This document shows positions 12,607-34,549 of a DNA stretch of 64,000 bases, piece after piece. A model generated the notes under the pieces. It worked only from the letters and a program-made list of their open reading frames with translations. It ran no database searches and had not been told where the DNA came from. How positions within the stretch are numbered: position 1 is the stretch's first letter; each line of letters begins with the position of its first letter. A program made the position numbers and the translations under genes. This DNA comes from Pogonophryne albipinna. Taxonomy: Eukaryota; Chordata; Actinopteri; Perciformes; Artedidraconidae. The stretch covers positions 11,977,112 to 12,041,111 of the forward strand of contig CM053253.1 of assembly GCA_028583405.1 (NCBI GenBank), read 5' to 3'.

Positions 12607-14924
12607 CATAAAATGAATAACCTTTACCAAAAAGGTGGTTTTCCCTTTGGTTTGTTGAAAACTACTGGTGTGATTTTCATTAAACTTGGTGGAAATAATA
12701 TTTTTGGAGGTTGAATTTGTGTCTTTACTACAGATGATTATGTCTGAGAATATTTCTTAAAATCTAAAAGGTGCAACACTACTAATAATAAGTGTGTATT
12801 TAATCAAAAACAGTGACCAGTACATCCATCAACGTTCTTATGTCTTACTAATGGGTTTAAAGCAGAAATAAACAAACACTGACTGGTAAATGAACTTTGG
12901 ACATATTTATTTAAATAAAGATTTAAAGAAGTATGACAATAACAAATACAGAATTCAGCCAATAATTTAAAGCCATAAAAGGCAACTTGACACACACGTT
13001 GTTTTGCTTCAGTAACATTCATTTTAGGGATTCCTAATAAACAGTTTTATTAGGAAGGACATGTACAACAAAACAAGTCTTTCCTTCAGAACATTAGCAA
13101 GAGAGAAACACTGAAATTACGACTTTATATTCGATACCAACTGAAGCTACAGAGACATGTTTCAGACTACACGTTTCCCACAATGCACCAGCATGGGGTC
13201 TTGAAAACCACGTGGAGATCTGGAGCAGGCCTCCCACTCTGTGAAATGTCCATCCGCCTCCTTTGCAGTGGCTTCCGTCTAATGCTACAAATAAAAAGGT
13301 GAGGCGCCCTGTGGGAGAGCATCCCTCCCTCTCCGTGTCTCAGCGTGAAAAACGCCTGCCCCTTGCTCACACTGTTGCCAGGCAACACGTAAAGCTCCAG
13401 TGTTGGGGGTTCCTCGGTGCGGACCATGGATGTATAAAGAGAAAGGACCAACAAATCATCAAGCCCTCCATTAGCCGAGCTGTCAACAGCTCGCTAATGC
13501 CAGGAGACTCCAGTAAATACAACATCAACAGCTACAAAAAAACAAAACAAAGACAGCCAGAAGCAAGAAGAAACATCCAGAAGAAAAAAATGTCAACATG
13601 GAAAATGTCAGGAATACTTTTTAGGGGAAGTTAGAAATTAAAAAAAATTGATAGCATAAAAAAGGAAGGGAAGAAACCAGGACCAGCCTGTTTGTGTGAT
13701 TCAAGTTAACCTTCTCCATGTCATCTCGGGGACATTTATTGTTGATGCAGATAGCACAGGATTAAATTAGCATTGTTGCACTTCCAGTTCCTTCATCTCA
13801 AAGTCAATTGGATTTTGGTTAGATGCCTGAAATAGGGTCTGTGTGGCACAAGCTTGGGATATTGTCAAACGCTTTTTATTTGACATAATTATCAGTAAAC
13901 ACTCCATTGAAGTTAATCTCAAAGCTTTTACTTTAATAATCCGTTTTTAATAGAATAATCCTAATGGTTTATTTATGACGAGGAAATCTTGGATGAACAT
14001 TTAGCTGTTCAAAGCTGTTGAGGACATTTTCTAAATAATCTAGGAGGCAAAGGATTACAAAAACAAGATGTCTAATACTCCTTTTGGTACAAAAACAGTT
14101 TGGCATGTGTAAAACAGAAATCTTTTATGCTTCACCACGTGTATATTGACTGAGAAAGCATGCTCTTTACATGGCCCATGATTTGTTTCTGTTCTGTCAC
14201 ATCATGTCCACCCGTCGACTCTCATACGAGTGCCGAGTCACACTGCGCTCCTTCAGACGTGCTCTCAGTTCGTCCTCTGACTGCCTTTACTGATGAACAC
14301 TCTGCTTGGCCAAATCCCTCCCTTCTCTCCCCCTTTTACCTTCACTGTCAGCTTTCATTTCCAAAAGAAATACTGAGGGGTCAGCCAGTGAGGGAATATT
14401 TCCCGTTTTCAAATCCCAGAGCCGCATTTCTGTAGATACCACCTCCTGTCACTGTCAGATTTAACATTTGATCTCTTCAACCAGCTAACATCATGACCTT
14501 AAAAGACATTCAGAAAATTAAATCGATGGAAAAGGGCACCGCTACCAGAATTTAAAATGGCTCTCATCAGAGTAATGCAATAAAATGCAGTGCTTACAAG
14601 CACTTTGGAAAGAGGAGGCACTGATCTAATTTAAGCTCTCAGGAGAGGAATCTGAGAGGTCTTGAAGTGGCTGCTATGCTCCCTTTGATCAGGTGCATTT
14701 AATAGATCAGAATTATTTTCAATATCAAACATTTGTAACCCTCCCTGCACTGTGAGCTGGTGATATGTCATGATCAGAGTCCAGTGTCGGAGTTGAACAG
14801 AGAGAGTGGAGCAAACTTTTTTTGGAGTGGTTGACGGGAGAGCTGCTGTGTAGAAATCATTGCTCTCTTTTCCCTGCACACCACCTTTTCTGTCTTTTCT
14901 CCCCCAGTATGATCTCAGCAGGTT
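12607..14924. other. rnd1 downstream flank, probable 3' UTR plus spacer
   Basis: No coding exon is recognised. Part of this stretch next to 14,925 must be the rnd1 3' UTR, but I cannot fix its end. A ZNF143-like stretch (actacacgtttcccacaatgc, with one extra base relative to the consensus) occurs at 13,165-13,187. Open frames such as 13,263-13,634 show no known motif. Confidence 0.4.
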
Positions 14925-22487
<7,563 letters not shown>

Positions 22488-23001
22488 GGTGCAGAACAAT
22501 AACACGAGCAGACTCAAACAAAAGTCACACAGGTAATAATAACACCGGTGAAGTTTGGTAAATCCTCTCAGTTACAGGCAGCTCTGCTCCTCTTCTTCCT
22601 CAGGCAGTAAATCAGTCAGTGAGGGAAACACTGCGGAACTTTATATTGTCGCGCCAACCAATAAGCGCAGTGCGCGAGCCGAGGGAGGGAGGGGGGGGGG
22701 GGGAGCAGTGCACGAGGTCTCTCTTCTATCTGGTTGTAATGGTGGATGGTGGGCTGCAGAGCCATGGCAGGGATGTAAGAAATACTGATGTTCCCTCAAT
22801 GCATCACCTAAACCAGCATACAACTCTTATGTCATACTATCAGGACGTGAGAGAAGTACTCAGATATTTAAGTTATATTAGTTTTACCACAGTGTAGAAA
22901 TACTCAGTTAAAAATAAATCCCTGAATTCAACATTTTACTGTGGTAAAAGTGCAGTATCAGCATTAAAATATACTCAAACTACTCAAATTAAAAGCAGGA
23001 A

Positions 23002-24016
23002 GCTACTTTATATTTTTATGCGGATGATACCGTGATGTATTGTGCAGGTCGCTCATTTAAGGAGGCTGATGTTAAATTACAGGCTGTTTTTAACATTATT
23101 CAGACGCAGCTCGCTGAGTTTAAGCTTCTTTTAAATGTTGAGAAAACCAAGGTAATGCTTTTTTCAAAAGCAAAAAAGACTACAGAGACTGCTTTGGATA
23201 TTGTTACCATGCAAGGACAAGTACTAGAAGTGGTTACCTGTTATAAATACCTAGGTATCTGGCTTGATGATTGTCTTACTTTTAAACGTCAGGTCATTAA
23301 TCTGCTTAAAAAGCTGAAGGTTAGACTGGTTTCTTTTTCAGAAACAAGTCCTGTTTCTCACTTGAGGCCAGGAAAAGGCTAGTTACTGTGACCTTTTTAC
23401 CTGTGGTGGACTATGGTGATTTGATCTATATGAATGCACCTGCCCATTGCCTGGAAAAGTTAGATGCCGCCTATCACAGTGCTCTGAGATTTGTTACTAA
23501 CTGTTAAGCACTTACTCATCACTGTACCCTGTATGCCAAGGCAGGTCTGCCTTCACTAACTGTACGGAGGCTCAGTCACTGGTACATGTTTATCTATAAA
23601 GCCATGTTGGGTAAACTACCAACTTATATCTGCTCTTTGATCTCACAGAGAGTGGCAAGTAGCTATTGCCTGAGATCCCAGGATGTGTTTTTATTACATG
23701 TGCCAAGTGCTAGGACTGTTTTAGGTACTAAAGCTTTTATGTGCGCTGCTCCTCTAGCTTGGAACACTATATGCAAAAAAAATTGAAACTGACCATTTTG
23801 GTTCCCTTGCATCATTTTAAAGCTCGGATAGATGAAATGTTATTAGATATCTGTCATTGTGAATAGGTTGCTAATGTATACCCCTGTAATTATGTTGTAT
23901 TGATGTCCTTTTTGTTTTCTGTTGTTTTTATGTGTAACCAATGTGCTGCAGGTCTCCCTTGAAAAAGAGATAGTTGATCTCAATGGGATTTTCACCTGGT
24001 TAAATAAAGGCTACAC
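23002..24016 (+). mobile_element. 5'-truncated LINE, decayed
   Basis: It aligns with the LINE at 54,788-56,292 from the FYADD-like catalytic motif onward ('tttttatgcggatgatacc'), through the reverse-transcriptase thumb and the C-terminal region, to the shared tail 'ctcccttgaaaaagagat'. It has frameshifts and an in-frame stop (for example around 23,345 and 23,506). Non-LTR elements typically truncate at the 5' end in this way. Confidence 0.8.
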
Positions 24017-24506
24017 TCATTGGATCATGCTCATTTCAGAATCATATAGGGAGTATCATTATGTATGCAATAAGGTACTTGCATTAGTTCAGAGCTGGTT
24101 TCAGCTTAAATTAAAAAGCTTATTCACTTGTTGTAATTCAATCAGTCCTTTTAGCATTTGTTTTTTTAAAGTAACTAAACTAACTAAATGTCAAGATGCT
24201 TGCAGGATTTTGTTCCTCTCATGTCCTCTTCTTGGAAAAACCTGTCTCTGGTTAAATGTCTAAAATATCCATGTATGCTTGTTTAGTCTGTGTGCAGTAT
24301 ATATAGTCACAAGGTCAGAAGTCTCAGAAAGTGTGTCATCTGTTATCTTTCTTGTGTCACAGGGTGTGCTCATAGTATCAACTGTAGATTTAAAAAAGTG
24401 TTTGGAGTTTCATGACCTCAAAGTCTTGTAGTAGCCTATCTCAGTTCAGAGTCAAAGTGAAATCTCTAATGTTTATTTAAATTGTATTGTATGTTATCCC
24501 TCTAGA
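24017..24506. other. no gene seen
   Basis: AT-rich spacer between the LINE fragment and the next hAT element. I see no exon or known repeat in it. Confidence 0.45.
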
Positions 24507-25080
24507 CCTGTGATTCTCAAACTTTTTTCAGTAATGTACCCCCTTTGAAAAAAAAATTCAGCCAAGTACCCCCTGATCAGCGCAAAAACAATTTGTTAGG
24601 GACGAAATGCATATATAAAGAGGTACAGTATGTGCTGCACCATCGGTGTCTGATTTATTAAAATAACAACCTTGTAACTGAGAAACACTTAAATGCTACA
24701 TTTCAAATGTTTACAATCCATCACTAAATTCATGGCAAACCAATTTTAACATCATGCAATAACACTAAGACGACATTAGTTGCATTGAACTGATCTTTTT
24801 AATAAGTTGTACTTACAAATGAGTGAGAAACATGGGCTTGTGCTTCACTGAGGATCTTTGTTATTCTCAGTGACAGGAAGGCCACTGCAGTTATTACACT
24901 TCGCGTTTTGAAATATGTGTAACTCTGTTAATATAAAACCCACACTGCTCAAACTTCGTTACTTTTCCTAAAATTGGTATTATTATTTTTTTTCATTAAC
25001 ATAAAATAAATCTCACGTACCCCCTGCAGTACTCCAACGTACCCCTAGGGGTCCGCGTACCCCCATTTGAGACCCACTGG
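24507..25080. mobile_element. hAT miniature element (Charlie-like ends)
   Basis: The left end 'tgattctcaaactttttt' and right end 'gagacccactgg' are inverted repeats with repeated 'gtacccc' blocks inside. Both flanks contain TCTAGA (24,501-24,506 and 25,081-25,086), fitting the nTCTAGAn target preference described for many hAT elements. No transposase is encoded. Confidence 0.7.
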
Positions 25081-25142
25081 TCTAGAGCAGTGCCTTCCTG
25101 TCACTGAGAATAACAAAGATCCTCAGTGAAGCACAAGCCAGG

Positions 25143-25392
25143 CTGCGGGTGTGTGTGTGTGTGTGTGTTCCGGCTGGGTTTCGCTGTGTCTCGCTGTCTC
25201 GCAGACGGCCACTGGGCTCACAGGGAGGGGGGAGCTCCAACAAGCCGTTTAGGACAGTGAATACACATACTATACAGAGATGCTGTATGAGAAACCAATG
25301 TGAGTTTGGAAAATTGCACAATATAAATGTATTTTAGTATACCTCAACAATGGAATTATGATAGTAAAAATGGCCATGACATGGAACGTTTA
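25143..25392 (-). mobile_element. truncated inverted copy of the 12.1 kb TTAA element
   Basis: The reverse complement matches 12,149-12,420 with few differences ('ccatgtcatggccattttt', 'gaaaccaatgtgag' on the plus strand). It ends at a short GT tract, so about the last 180 bp of the complete element are missing. Confidence 0.75.
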
Positions 25393-26569
25393 AAGTTACA
25401 CATTTGGTAAATATTGACTTCCTTGCAGAGAGTTATGGATCTTCTGTGGCTCTGCAGTGTAAAGATAAAGATATGCATAGTCCCCACTCCCCAGTGACTG
25501 GATCTTACTGGCTTTGTTGATACTCTGACTTTTTCTTTAGCACTCATGTTCACATATATAGATTTGAGAGAAACATCTTAAGAAGGGTCGGATGCAGACA
25601 GTGACATGACATTTGCTTTGAGTGTTCATGTGTCCTTCAGGATGATTTGTAAAAACGTGTTAATCTTTTTCACTTTTCATGTATCGAGTGAAATGTTAAA
25701 TCATGCCCAACTATCTTTAAAACCGGTTGACAACCAGTGAAGTATAGCACTCAATAATAGCAATAATAAATGGTATAAAAAGGTATCAATCTTCTCATCC
25801 TGACTCTTGGAAAACAAGAACATTGGAAAACTGTCCAACTTTCCATCAAATATAGACCAATACCATAGCGCTGTTGCTGACGATGGGACTAGTATTGTTT
25901 ATAAATCAGTAATGTTGATCACCATGATTGGTCACATGACCACTTCAGACTGTAGTTGAGAGGATTTGTCCTGACCTATGTGTCCACATTGTTTTCTTGA
26001 TGAAAGGAGACAGATGGTGGCGCACTTTGGTCATCTGAAGATGTGTTGACCTTTTCCTCCCCAAACGTTGACTCCTCGTGTACAGTGAGATGACCCATTC
26101 ATTCTGCCCAATGTGGTTTATGACAACCTGAAGACAGGCTGACCTAGATTTATTATAGACTCTGTGGAAAATTACATTTTCACCATCAGTTTCACCTTAG
26201 CTAACTCTACCCACTGACATTTATTGCATACTGTTTTTGTGGGAGGGAAATACTGTTCTTTTAACTCCAATACCTGTATTTATCAGCTTTAAATACAAAC
26301 TAAGATTAAGATCTCTTTAATGGAGAATATAACAGATAGTCCATAATCAATATTGTCATACATTACAGTTTAATAAATCAAACAAAAATAGTAAAACAAA
26401 TACAAATAATAATCATTAAAGTAAAAATGAGCACCACCTCAAAGAACATCAATAATAAAAACATGCTTTTACATTAATTCAGAAATAATAATCAAATGAT
26501 AAGAAATCCCATTTGCCATTATACGGCAAATAATATACTATTTTTTAAAATGTAAGAACATGTTTTCAG
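25393..26569. other. no gene seen
   Basis: AT-rich sequence with no exon-like segment or recognised repeat. Confidence 0.45.
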
Positions 26570-26836
26570 GACAGCAGAAAGCTTACACATCTTCCGGCGC
26601 AGATTGAAAACTCATCTCTTTCGACTCCACTTTGAGCAATAAAATTACTAACAAAGCACTTATAATAAAGGACTGGCTTATCTAAAGCCAGTTGAGTAGC
26701 ACTTGAAATGTTTTGGCTCTATGAAACCTGATGTACTTATATGATTCTGTTTTCTTCAAGTTTGTATCTTCTTGGTCGAATGCACTTATTGTAAGTCGCT
26801 TTGGATAAAAGCGTCAGCTAAATGTAATGTAATGTC
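26570..26836 (+). mobile_element. 3' tail of a LINE
   Basis: It opens with the last 22 codons of a LINE frame (AESLHIFRRRLKTHLFRL and on to a stop at about 26,641). An untranslated tail follows, ending 'aagtcgctttggataaaag' and a short ATGTA repeat, as in fish LINEs with simple-repeat 3' ends. Most of the element is absent. Confidence 0.65.
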
Positions 26837-27600
26837 GACTTTTTTTTAACAGTGTTCCAAAATACTTTAAAATCTGATCAATTCCTTCACCACTGCAATA
26901 AGTTCATTATGAGATGTCCGCTTACATACCTACTTGCATGATCAGCCACAGAAAAGCTGAAGTAAAGTTAGAGCGAGACCACTTGTACTTTAGGTTAGCA
27001 GCTATGTAATGTGCATATTTGCACCACACTTGTACAGCTGTAGCGTCAGTAGAAACAGACATTGTTAATCCCAAATCCATTTCAAATCATTTCTAAGAAA
27101 GGACTAACCACATCCCCTGTGGCCTTCAGCAAAAATAATTAGCATAATTCAAGTAAGATGCGGTTGAGAGCTTTTTCATTATGTAAATCAGGATATGATT
27201 AAAGAATATTACCATAAATACAAGTGCAATCATCAAGTGGAAATGTATTGGTATGCTTGTCTATAAATTGCTCCTGAATGTGGCACAGTTCAGTGATGCT
27301 GCAAAGAGAGAGAAGTTCATTACTATAAATCAACTGCACAGGTTTTTCCCATACCGTAGCATATTATGATAACAGTTGGATAATTGCAACGGTGAAAGAT
27401 AATACTCACTGTCAACCTTTCTGAAACAACTGGATTCAGAGGAATGGACGGGTCGTGGTTGGAAAGGTGTGCACAAAAAATATTGATGTGCAAAAGTTAA
27501 TACATTTATTTTGTTTCTTAAAGTTTTCATAGTTACATTTCTCATACTGCAAGTTAAGGTGTAAGTGAGGCATGTTTAAATGACAGCTGCACTGTACATA

Positions 27601-27603
<3 letters not shown>

Positions 27604-27676
<73 letters not shown>
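27604..27676 (+). repeat. (GT)n microsatellite
   Basis: About 73 bp of GT, opening a composite repeat that continues to 28,114. Confidence 0.97.
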
Positions 27677-28916
<1,240 letters not shown>

Positions 28917-31900
28917 ATGCCGGCCTCAGATTATGACTCGGCCTGTCTGCCGGACATATTGCCGCTGTACTACCGACGGCTGTTCCCCTTCTCACAGTAT
29001 TACCGCTGGCTGAACTATGGAGGAGGTGAGTGTCGTCATTAGACAGCCCGCTGAAAGCTAGCAATAAATAACATTAGCAAGATGAATTCATTATGTTGTT
29101 AACTTATGTTTTGTTATTTGCTAAATTAGAGAGCTTAGTGGCAGGTTTTGATGACATTATGAAGCATATTGTTTGTTCAGCATGGTGTGCTTATTCCCTC
29201 CTATTGCAAAGTCAAGGAGCAAACAACACAACAATGAGAATAATATTTATTGCAAAGTAGTATTTGAATAACTACAAATGTTTTTGCTACAATAAACACA
29301 GTACGAGGAAATACAAATATAGGCAAAGTCAAGAAGATAATTATAGATCAGAACAGTTGCAATTGAAATGTGAAAAAGAGGCAATGATTCCCAACATGGC
29401 GTACTCAAATGTGTGCTTCTGCAGTTTTCTATGGGTACATAGAAGTAGCTCATCTCATCTGAAAAATAAATTTTATTTCAAAAATACATAAATCAGCTAC
29501 TATAACAACTGAACAATATGTGACTGAAAGTGTCACATAATACAAAATGTTTCCAAGTGTCCAAACAATTGAATTAGTTAGCTAAAGGAAATATAGGATA
29601 AATGGTTCAAAAAAATACCTAAAAGTAATGGATAAACAGGTATTACACTACCAGCATGTGCTTTTCCAAAGTACAAATAAATTATAGTTGTATGAGAGTG
29701 TTTTTGTTACATGGTAAACACTGTTACTGTATTTCCACTTTCTATCTTTTATAGTTAAATTAAACCTGGTTTTAAGTTGATTTAAATGAACATATTTGGA
29801 ATCTCGCAGGTAGTTTGACACATGAGTTCACCTGACCTATGTATGTCTGACAAAAAAGGTTGGGAACCACCGACTATAGAGGACTAATATTTTTTTTTTC
29901 TTCTACAACTTCAGTGCAGAAGAACTACTTTCAGAATCGAGAGTTCTCCTTCACGCTCAAAGATGACATCTACGTCCGCTACCAGTCCTTCACCACGCAG
30001 AACGAGCTGGAGAAGGAGATGCAGAAGATGAACCCTTACAAGATCGACATTGGGGCCATATACAGTCACAGGGTGAGAATGCATGCATCTTCTTTTGCAT
30101 TCTTAGTTTTTTGTGCCCCTGCAGATATGTTATGGATAGAGTTGATTATGTTTCACCCACAGCCCAATCAGCACAACACAGTGAAGTCAGGAACCTTCCA
30201 GGCCCTGGAGAAGGAGCTGGTGTTTGATATCGATATGACTGATTATGATGATGTCAGAAGCTGTTGCAGGTAAATTGATTTTGTGATTAATTTGTTAAAA
30301 TTATTAAATCTTGACTGTTACATAACTGAGATTAGGGCTGCTCGATTATGGCAAAAATTATAATCACGATTATTTTGGTCAATAATTGATATCATGATTA
30401 TTAAATACGATTATTCATTGACTTTGAAAACATCCATTTATTGAACTTTAAAACAAATACAAATAATAATTTGAACAGTATGTTTTTAACTGTTGATTAC
30501 CCTGAATGTATAATTCAACTGAAAAACCAATACTAAAATAAATGATACATTTAAATAAATAATATCAAAATAATAAATACCAATAAACAAGATCAACAAA
30601 TATTTTGGAGCGCACTTCCACAAGTTACTAAATATATATTAATATGATAAATACAAATAAATTAGATCAAATATGTTGCAGTACACTTGTCACAACCTAG
30701 CAAAGCAAAATAATCGTTTTTTCGATTATGTTGTTTTCGTAATTGTGGCAGGCCAAGATCGTAATTGCGATTTAAAATATGATTAATTGCACAGCCCTAA
30801 CTGAGATGACACAAACTCTCCTTTTAGTGCTGCAGAGATTTGCCCCAAGTGTTGGACCCTGATGACCATCGCCATTCGCGTCCTGGATAGAGCTCTTCGA
30901 GGTTTGTTTGTCATTCTTTTTGTCTTGTGTAATTTTCTATTTTCTGCAGAACAGGTGTCTAACACTTTTTGATGTATGTGATCTTCTAGATGACTTTGGT
31001 TTCCAGCACCTGCTGTGGGTTTATTCTGGCAGAAGAGGAGTGCATTGCTGGGTGTGTGATGAAGCGGCCAGGAAGCTCTCGGTAGCAGCACGCTCCGCAG
31101 TGGCTGAATACCTCAGCCTGGTTAAGGTAACAGTATTTTTAGGCTTTTAATAAGATAAATAAGACATATTTATTTATGAGCAGCAGGGTGTTGGGTTTAG
31201 TGTATCTGTCTGTCTCTTTCAGGCCATCATATCTCTGAAATATTTGCATCGGCATGGGGGTCAATAACACAAGATTGTGTGCTCTATTCACTGCTGTCTT
31301 TATAGGGAGGTGATGAGACGATGAAGAAAGTAGTGCTCTCAGATCCAATTCATCCCTTTATCAGGTAAGAAGCCAATCCTTTTGTCAGTAAAGTGAATTT
31401 GAGGCTGTAACAGTTTTTCTGTTGCGTTCTTTGTGTATAATTACACCGACTGTTATTGAGGTTGTTGACTCTGACTGATGTTGTTGCTTCAGCTGTTTGA
31501 AAGTCTCTACCTGTGACTTCCGCAGAGAGTCTTTGGTGGTGGTGGAGCGATACTTCCCCCTGTACGCACTACAGGACCAGGACATACTGGGTCGTAAGGA
31601 ATCTGTGGACAAAGTGCTGGCACTCACACCTGAAGATATCCTTTTCAGAACATGCAGTAGAGCCAATAGCTGATGGAAAACACCACATTTTATTTCTCTC
31701 AAATCGAATGTGATTCAAACATGAGAGTATGATCTCTCCTTGTTCAACAATAACTTTACCTGACCTTAATACAAGCATTTACATGTAAGAAAACAGTTAC
31801 AGCAGGACTTTCAGAACGAGAAGAAACCGGAGAACCGTTGGAATCTGTTGAAGGACCAAGCCAAACGGAAACAGGTAATACTGCTCACTAGTCATTAAAC

Positions 31901-33947
31901 TCATAATCTATCAATCTAAAAGGGGCTCAGGGGCCATATTGAAGACGACACATTTCTTAGAATGAATTACACACGAAAGCACAATGATTTAAAATGTTTT
32001 GATCAGTGTTCTACAAGGACAAGACTATACAAATGGAGTAGCTTATTTTATGTTTGATAAACCCTAGAGTCATTAAGGTGGGGAAATAAATGACTACATT
32101 ATATTTCTTATCCTAAGTTTTTATTACATACAGTCTCTTCATATTACAACGTGACTGATTCGTTTTTTCAAATATGACCACCATAGAGGTTGTTGTAAAA
32201 AAATGTAATCTTTCTTTCTAAAGGGCACTTCCAAAAAGGGCCAACACTTTGAGAAAGAGATCATGCTGCAGTATTGTTACCCCCGGCTCGATGTGAACGT
32301 CAGTAAAGGAGTGAACCATTTGCTGAAGAGCCCCTTCAGTGTCCATCCCAAAACAGGTAAGCATAGATCTAATGTGATTTAGTGTAGATGGCGTGTTTAT
32401 ATACAGTCTTAATGTAATTTTTCCCTTTTGAACTCTGGCCAGGCCGCATTTCTGTTCCCATCGACCTCAAAGAGTTGGAAACCTTTGATCCTTTTGCTGT
32501 GCCCACCATCAGGTTAGTGATAGTGAACTGTCCCATGCTTTGTTGTTGCAGTGATTGAAAATCGTCAGAGCTTATATCATAACTTTTTTTTTTTTTTTTT
32601 TAAGTATGATCTGTGAGGAGCTGGATCGTCCCAGGACAGTCGAAGAGGAGGAGAAGTCAGAGGAGATAAATGACAAGGAAAACGAGAAGGACGCAGCAGA
32701 GAGTCGAAAGATCAGAGGTGAGATTCTCAAATAGCTCATCGTAAATTTTACAAATGACCATCCCTTTTTTAAGTTACAGGCTAACACAAGGTAATTTTGC
32801 TCGCTTTTCCTGGTTCAAAATAAGACTAAAGGGTCAAATCAACCATGACCTGCTTTTTATAATGATTATCATTAGGACTGTACCAAATAGAACGCAGCTT
32901 AAAGGTAGGGTAGGTAAGTTTGAGAAAGCAGCTCGAGTGCGCTAGAATTGGAAAATACACAGCCGGAACAAATCTGCCACTTCCTTACAGAGCCCCTCCT
33001 CCAACACACACGTACGCGCACATGACCAATGAGGGCACGAGATAAGTTTGTGCACAGATGGAAGGCTGACAGGCAGGTAGGCCATCCAGTTACTTTAGCC
33101 GGGCCGGCTAAAATGATTGGTCGTGCTTTTTACAGTACTACGGCTTCCACTGATGACATTTTTTAATGGATTTTTTGTCAAAGCACTTCAGATATTCATT
33201 GCTATCGGGATGTTAAGAGCATTCCATGGAATATAACAACAAGTGTATCTCGAGCCGGTTTCTCAAACTTACCTACCCCACCTTTAATATATATAATGTT
33301 TAAAATCAACATTTAAATGCTGCCCAGCTTTTTTAAGTGTTTACATATCTATTAGTTATTTTCAAATGTGTTATTCCTTCACAGATGCAGATAAATATTA
33401 GGCCACACAAATATTATTAGTATAATACTTTTCTAGAATTAGAAACCAGTGGTGGCTGCAAATCATTGTTTTCAACTTGTGTGAAATAACTACAGATCAT
33501 TGTAAAGTGAAAACTAATTAAAATAAAAACCGAAAGAAACACATTTGCCCTGTAATCAGAAACAGTTTGCTCTCCCAGCACTCGCACACAGAGGGAGGCG
33601 ACTGAGGACTTTTCATTTAAGAAAGTTGATTTAAAAAAAAAAAAAACATTTCCCCCGGAAATGTCATAAGGTATAATAAGAGACATTCAAAGCTCCTTTT
33701 GAAAACCTCACTAGCAGCTCACGGATTTATTTTCTTGACAGATTACAAGAGAACAAGCCTGGCGAAATATGTGAAATGCTTTGACCAGTTTCTGGATGTG
33801 ATGGCTCGCTCATGGAAAGGAGAACTTCTTAAAAAGAGTGGTAAGTTTTATTTTTCCTAGATTAAATAAGCGTCTCTATATGAAGTGTGTTCTTTCATGT
33901 AATTATTTTCTTCTTCTGTTCTTTTAGATCTTCAGAAAGACTTCTGA
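28917..33947 (+). CDS. prim1: DNA primase small catalytic subunit (p48/p49)
   Basis: Thirteen exons: 28,917-29,025; 29,915-30,072; 30,163-30,269; 30,828-30,901; 30,990-31,126; 31,306-31,364; 31,526-31,635; 31,783-31,874; 32,224-32,356; 32,443-32,512; 32,605-32,717; 33,742-33,840; 33,928-33,947. They join in frame to 426 residues (human 420). It makes the RNA primers that DNA polymerase alpha extends, working with Prim2, Pola1 and Pola2 in the nucleus. The metal-binding carboxylates are in [10 protein letters not shown] (D111, D113) and [10 protein letters not shown] (D305). The zinc site is CC...CPKC (C123, C124, C130, C133). [13 protein letters not shown] and [16 protein letters not shown] are the family's nucleotide-binding segments. 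The C-terminus LLKKSDLQKDF equals the human one. An acidic Glu/Lys linker (about 358-386) is poorly conserved, as expected. Intron 7 is an AT-AC intron. The start has no rival ATG in frame. Confidence 0.96.
30333..30799. mobile_element. hAT miniature element with perfect 8-bp target duplication
   Basis: The ends are TAGGGCTG and CAGCCCTA. It is flanked on both sides by ACTGAGAT (30,325-30,332 and 30,800-30,807). Length 467 bp, AT-rich, no transposase. It sits in prim1 intron 3, 28 bp before the next exon (20 bp after its right duplication). Confidence 0.85.
31636..31782 (+). other. AT-AC (U12-type) intron in prim1
   Basis: The donor reads ATATCCTTTT, the strict U12-type consensus, directly after codon GAA G. 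The intron ends ...CATTTAC, and CCTTAAT lies about 13 nt before the acceptor, matching the U12 branch site and its short spacing. Splicing here gives [12 protein letters not shown], collinear with human PETIHDELQQSF. No GT-AG alternative preserves this alignment. Confidence 0.85.
32899..33287. mobile_element. TTAA miniature element, copy 2
   Basis: TTAAAGGTAGGGTAGGTAAG at the left and CTTACCTACCCCACCTTTAA at the right are inverse copies. Its body matches 1,639-2,002 in reverse orientation. It lies in prim1 intron 11. Confidence 0.8.
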
Positions 33948-34185
33948 ACTGGATCAACGATCAGAAAGTGATACAGACAAAACATTGTTAATATTTCCCG
34001 ATCACTAATATGGATGACGATACAAACGGTCCTGTGTTGGGGTGGGAAGTTTCTATTTTTTGATGTACAATCATTTCCTCCACATAAGAACATCTCCTTA
34101 CTGCAGGTTTTTTCTACTACATTACCAATGCTATGCTGTTTGTCTGCTTTTTTCTATATTCCTCTACTGTACAGTCATTTGTGAA

Positions 34186-34191
34186 AATAAA
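34186..34191 (+). promoter_or_regulatory. prim1 polyadenylation signal
   Basis: AATAAA 239 bp after the prim1 stop. A second AATAAA lies at 34,395-34,400. Either could end the transcript. Confidence 0.55.
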
Positions 34192-34549
34192 TTTGGTATT
34201 TCCACTTTTTCAAAATCTTGTATTTTACTTAACTCTTACTTTAAATGAGAACGGTTTGCAATATTTTTGCCAACAATTTTCACCTATACATATTTGTATT
34301 TATTGTTATAGATTAAACTATCCAACCGTTCTGTAAAGTTTATGTTGATTTTAGATGTTGTCTTTGTTTATATCAGTGATATCTGTAAGTACAGAATAAA
34401 GAATTAACAATATGATAGAGTAAAAATACTCCATTACAAATAAAGGTCTTGCATTCAGAAGTTTACAAAAATGCAGAAATATTACAATCAAAAATATTTA
34501 CTAAGAATAATTATATACACACATGAATGAAGTTTTTTTTAATCATAGT

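Noticed and set aside
13263..13634. 123-codon frame downstream of rnd1
   Set aside because: No recognisable domain, poor codon character and low-complexity Lys/Arg end. Treated as spacer or 3' UTR.
29860..30273. 137-codon continuous frame taken as one exon
   Set aside because: It reads through a prim1 intron (30,073-30,162). The family alignment needs the splice.
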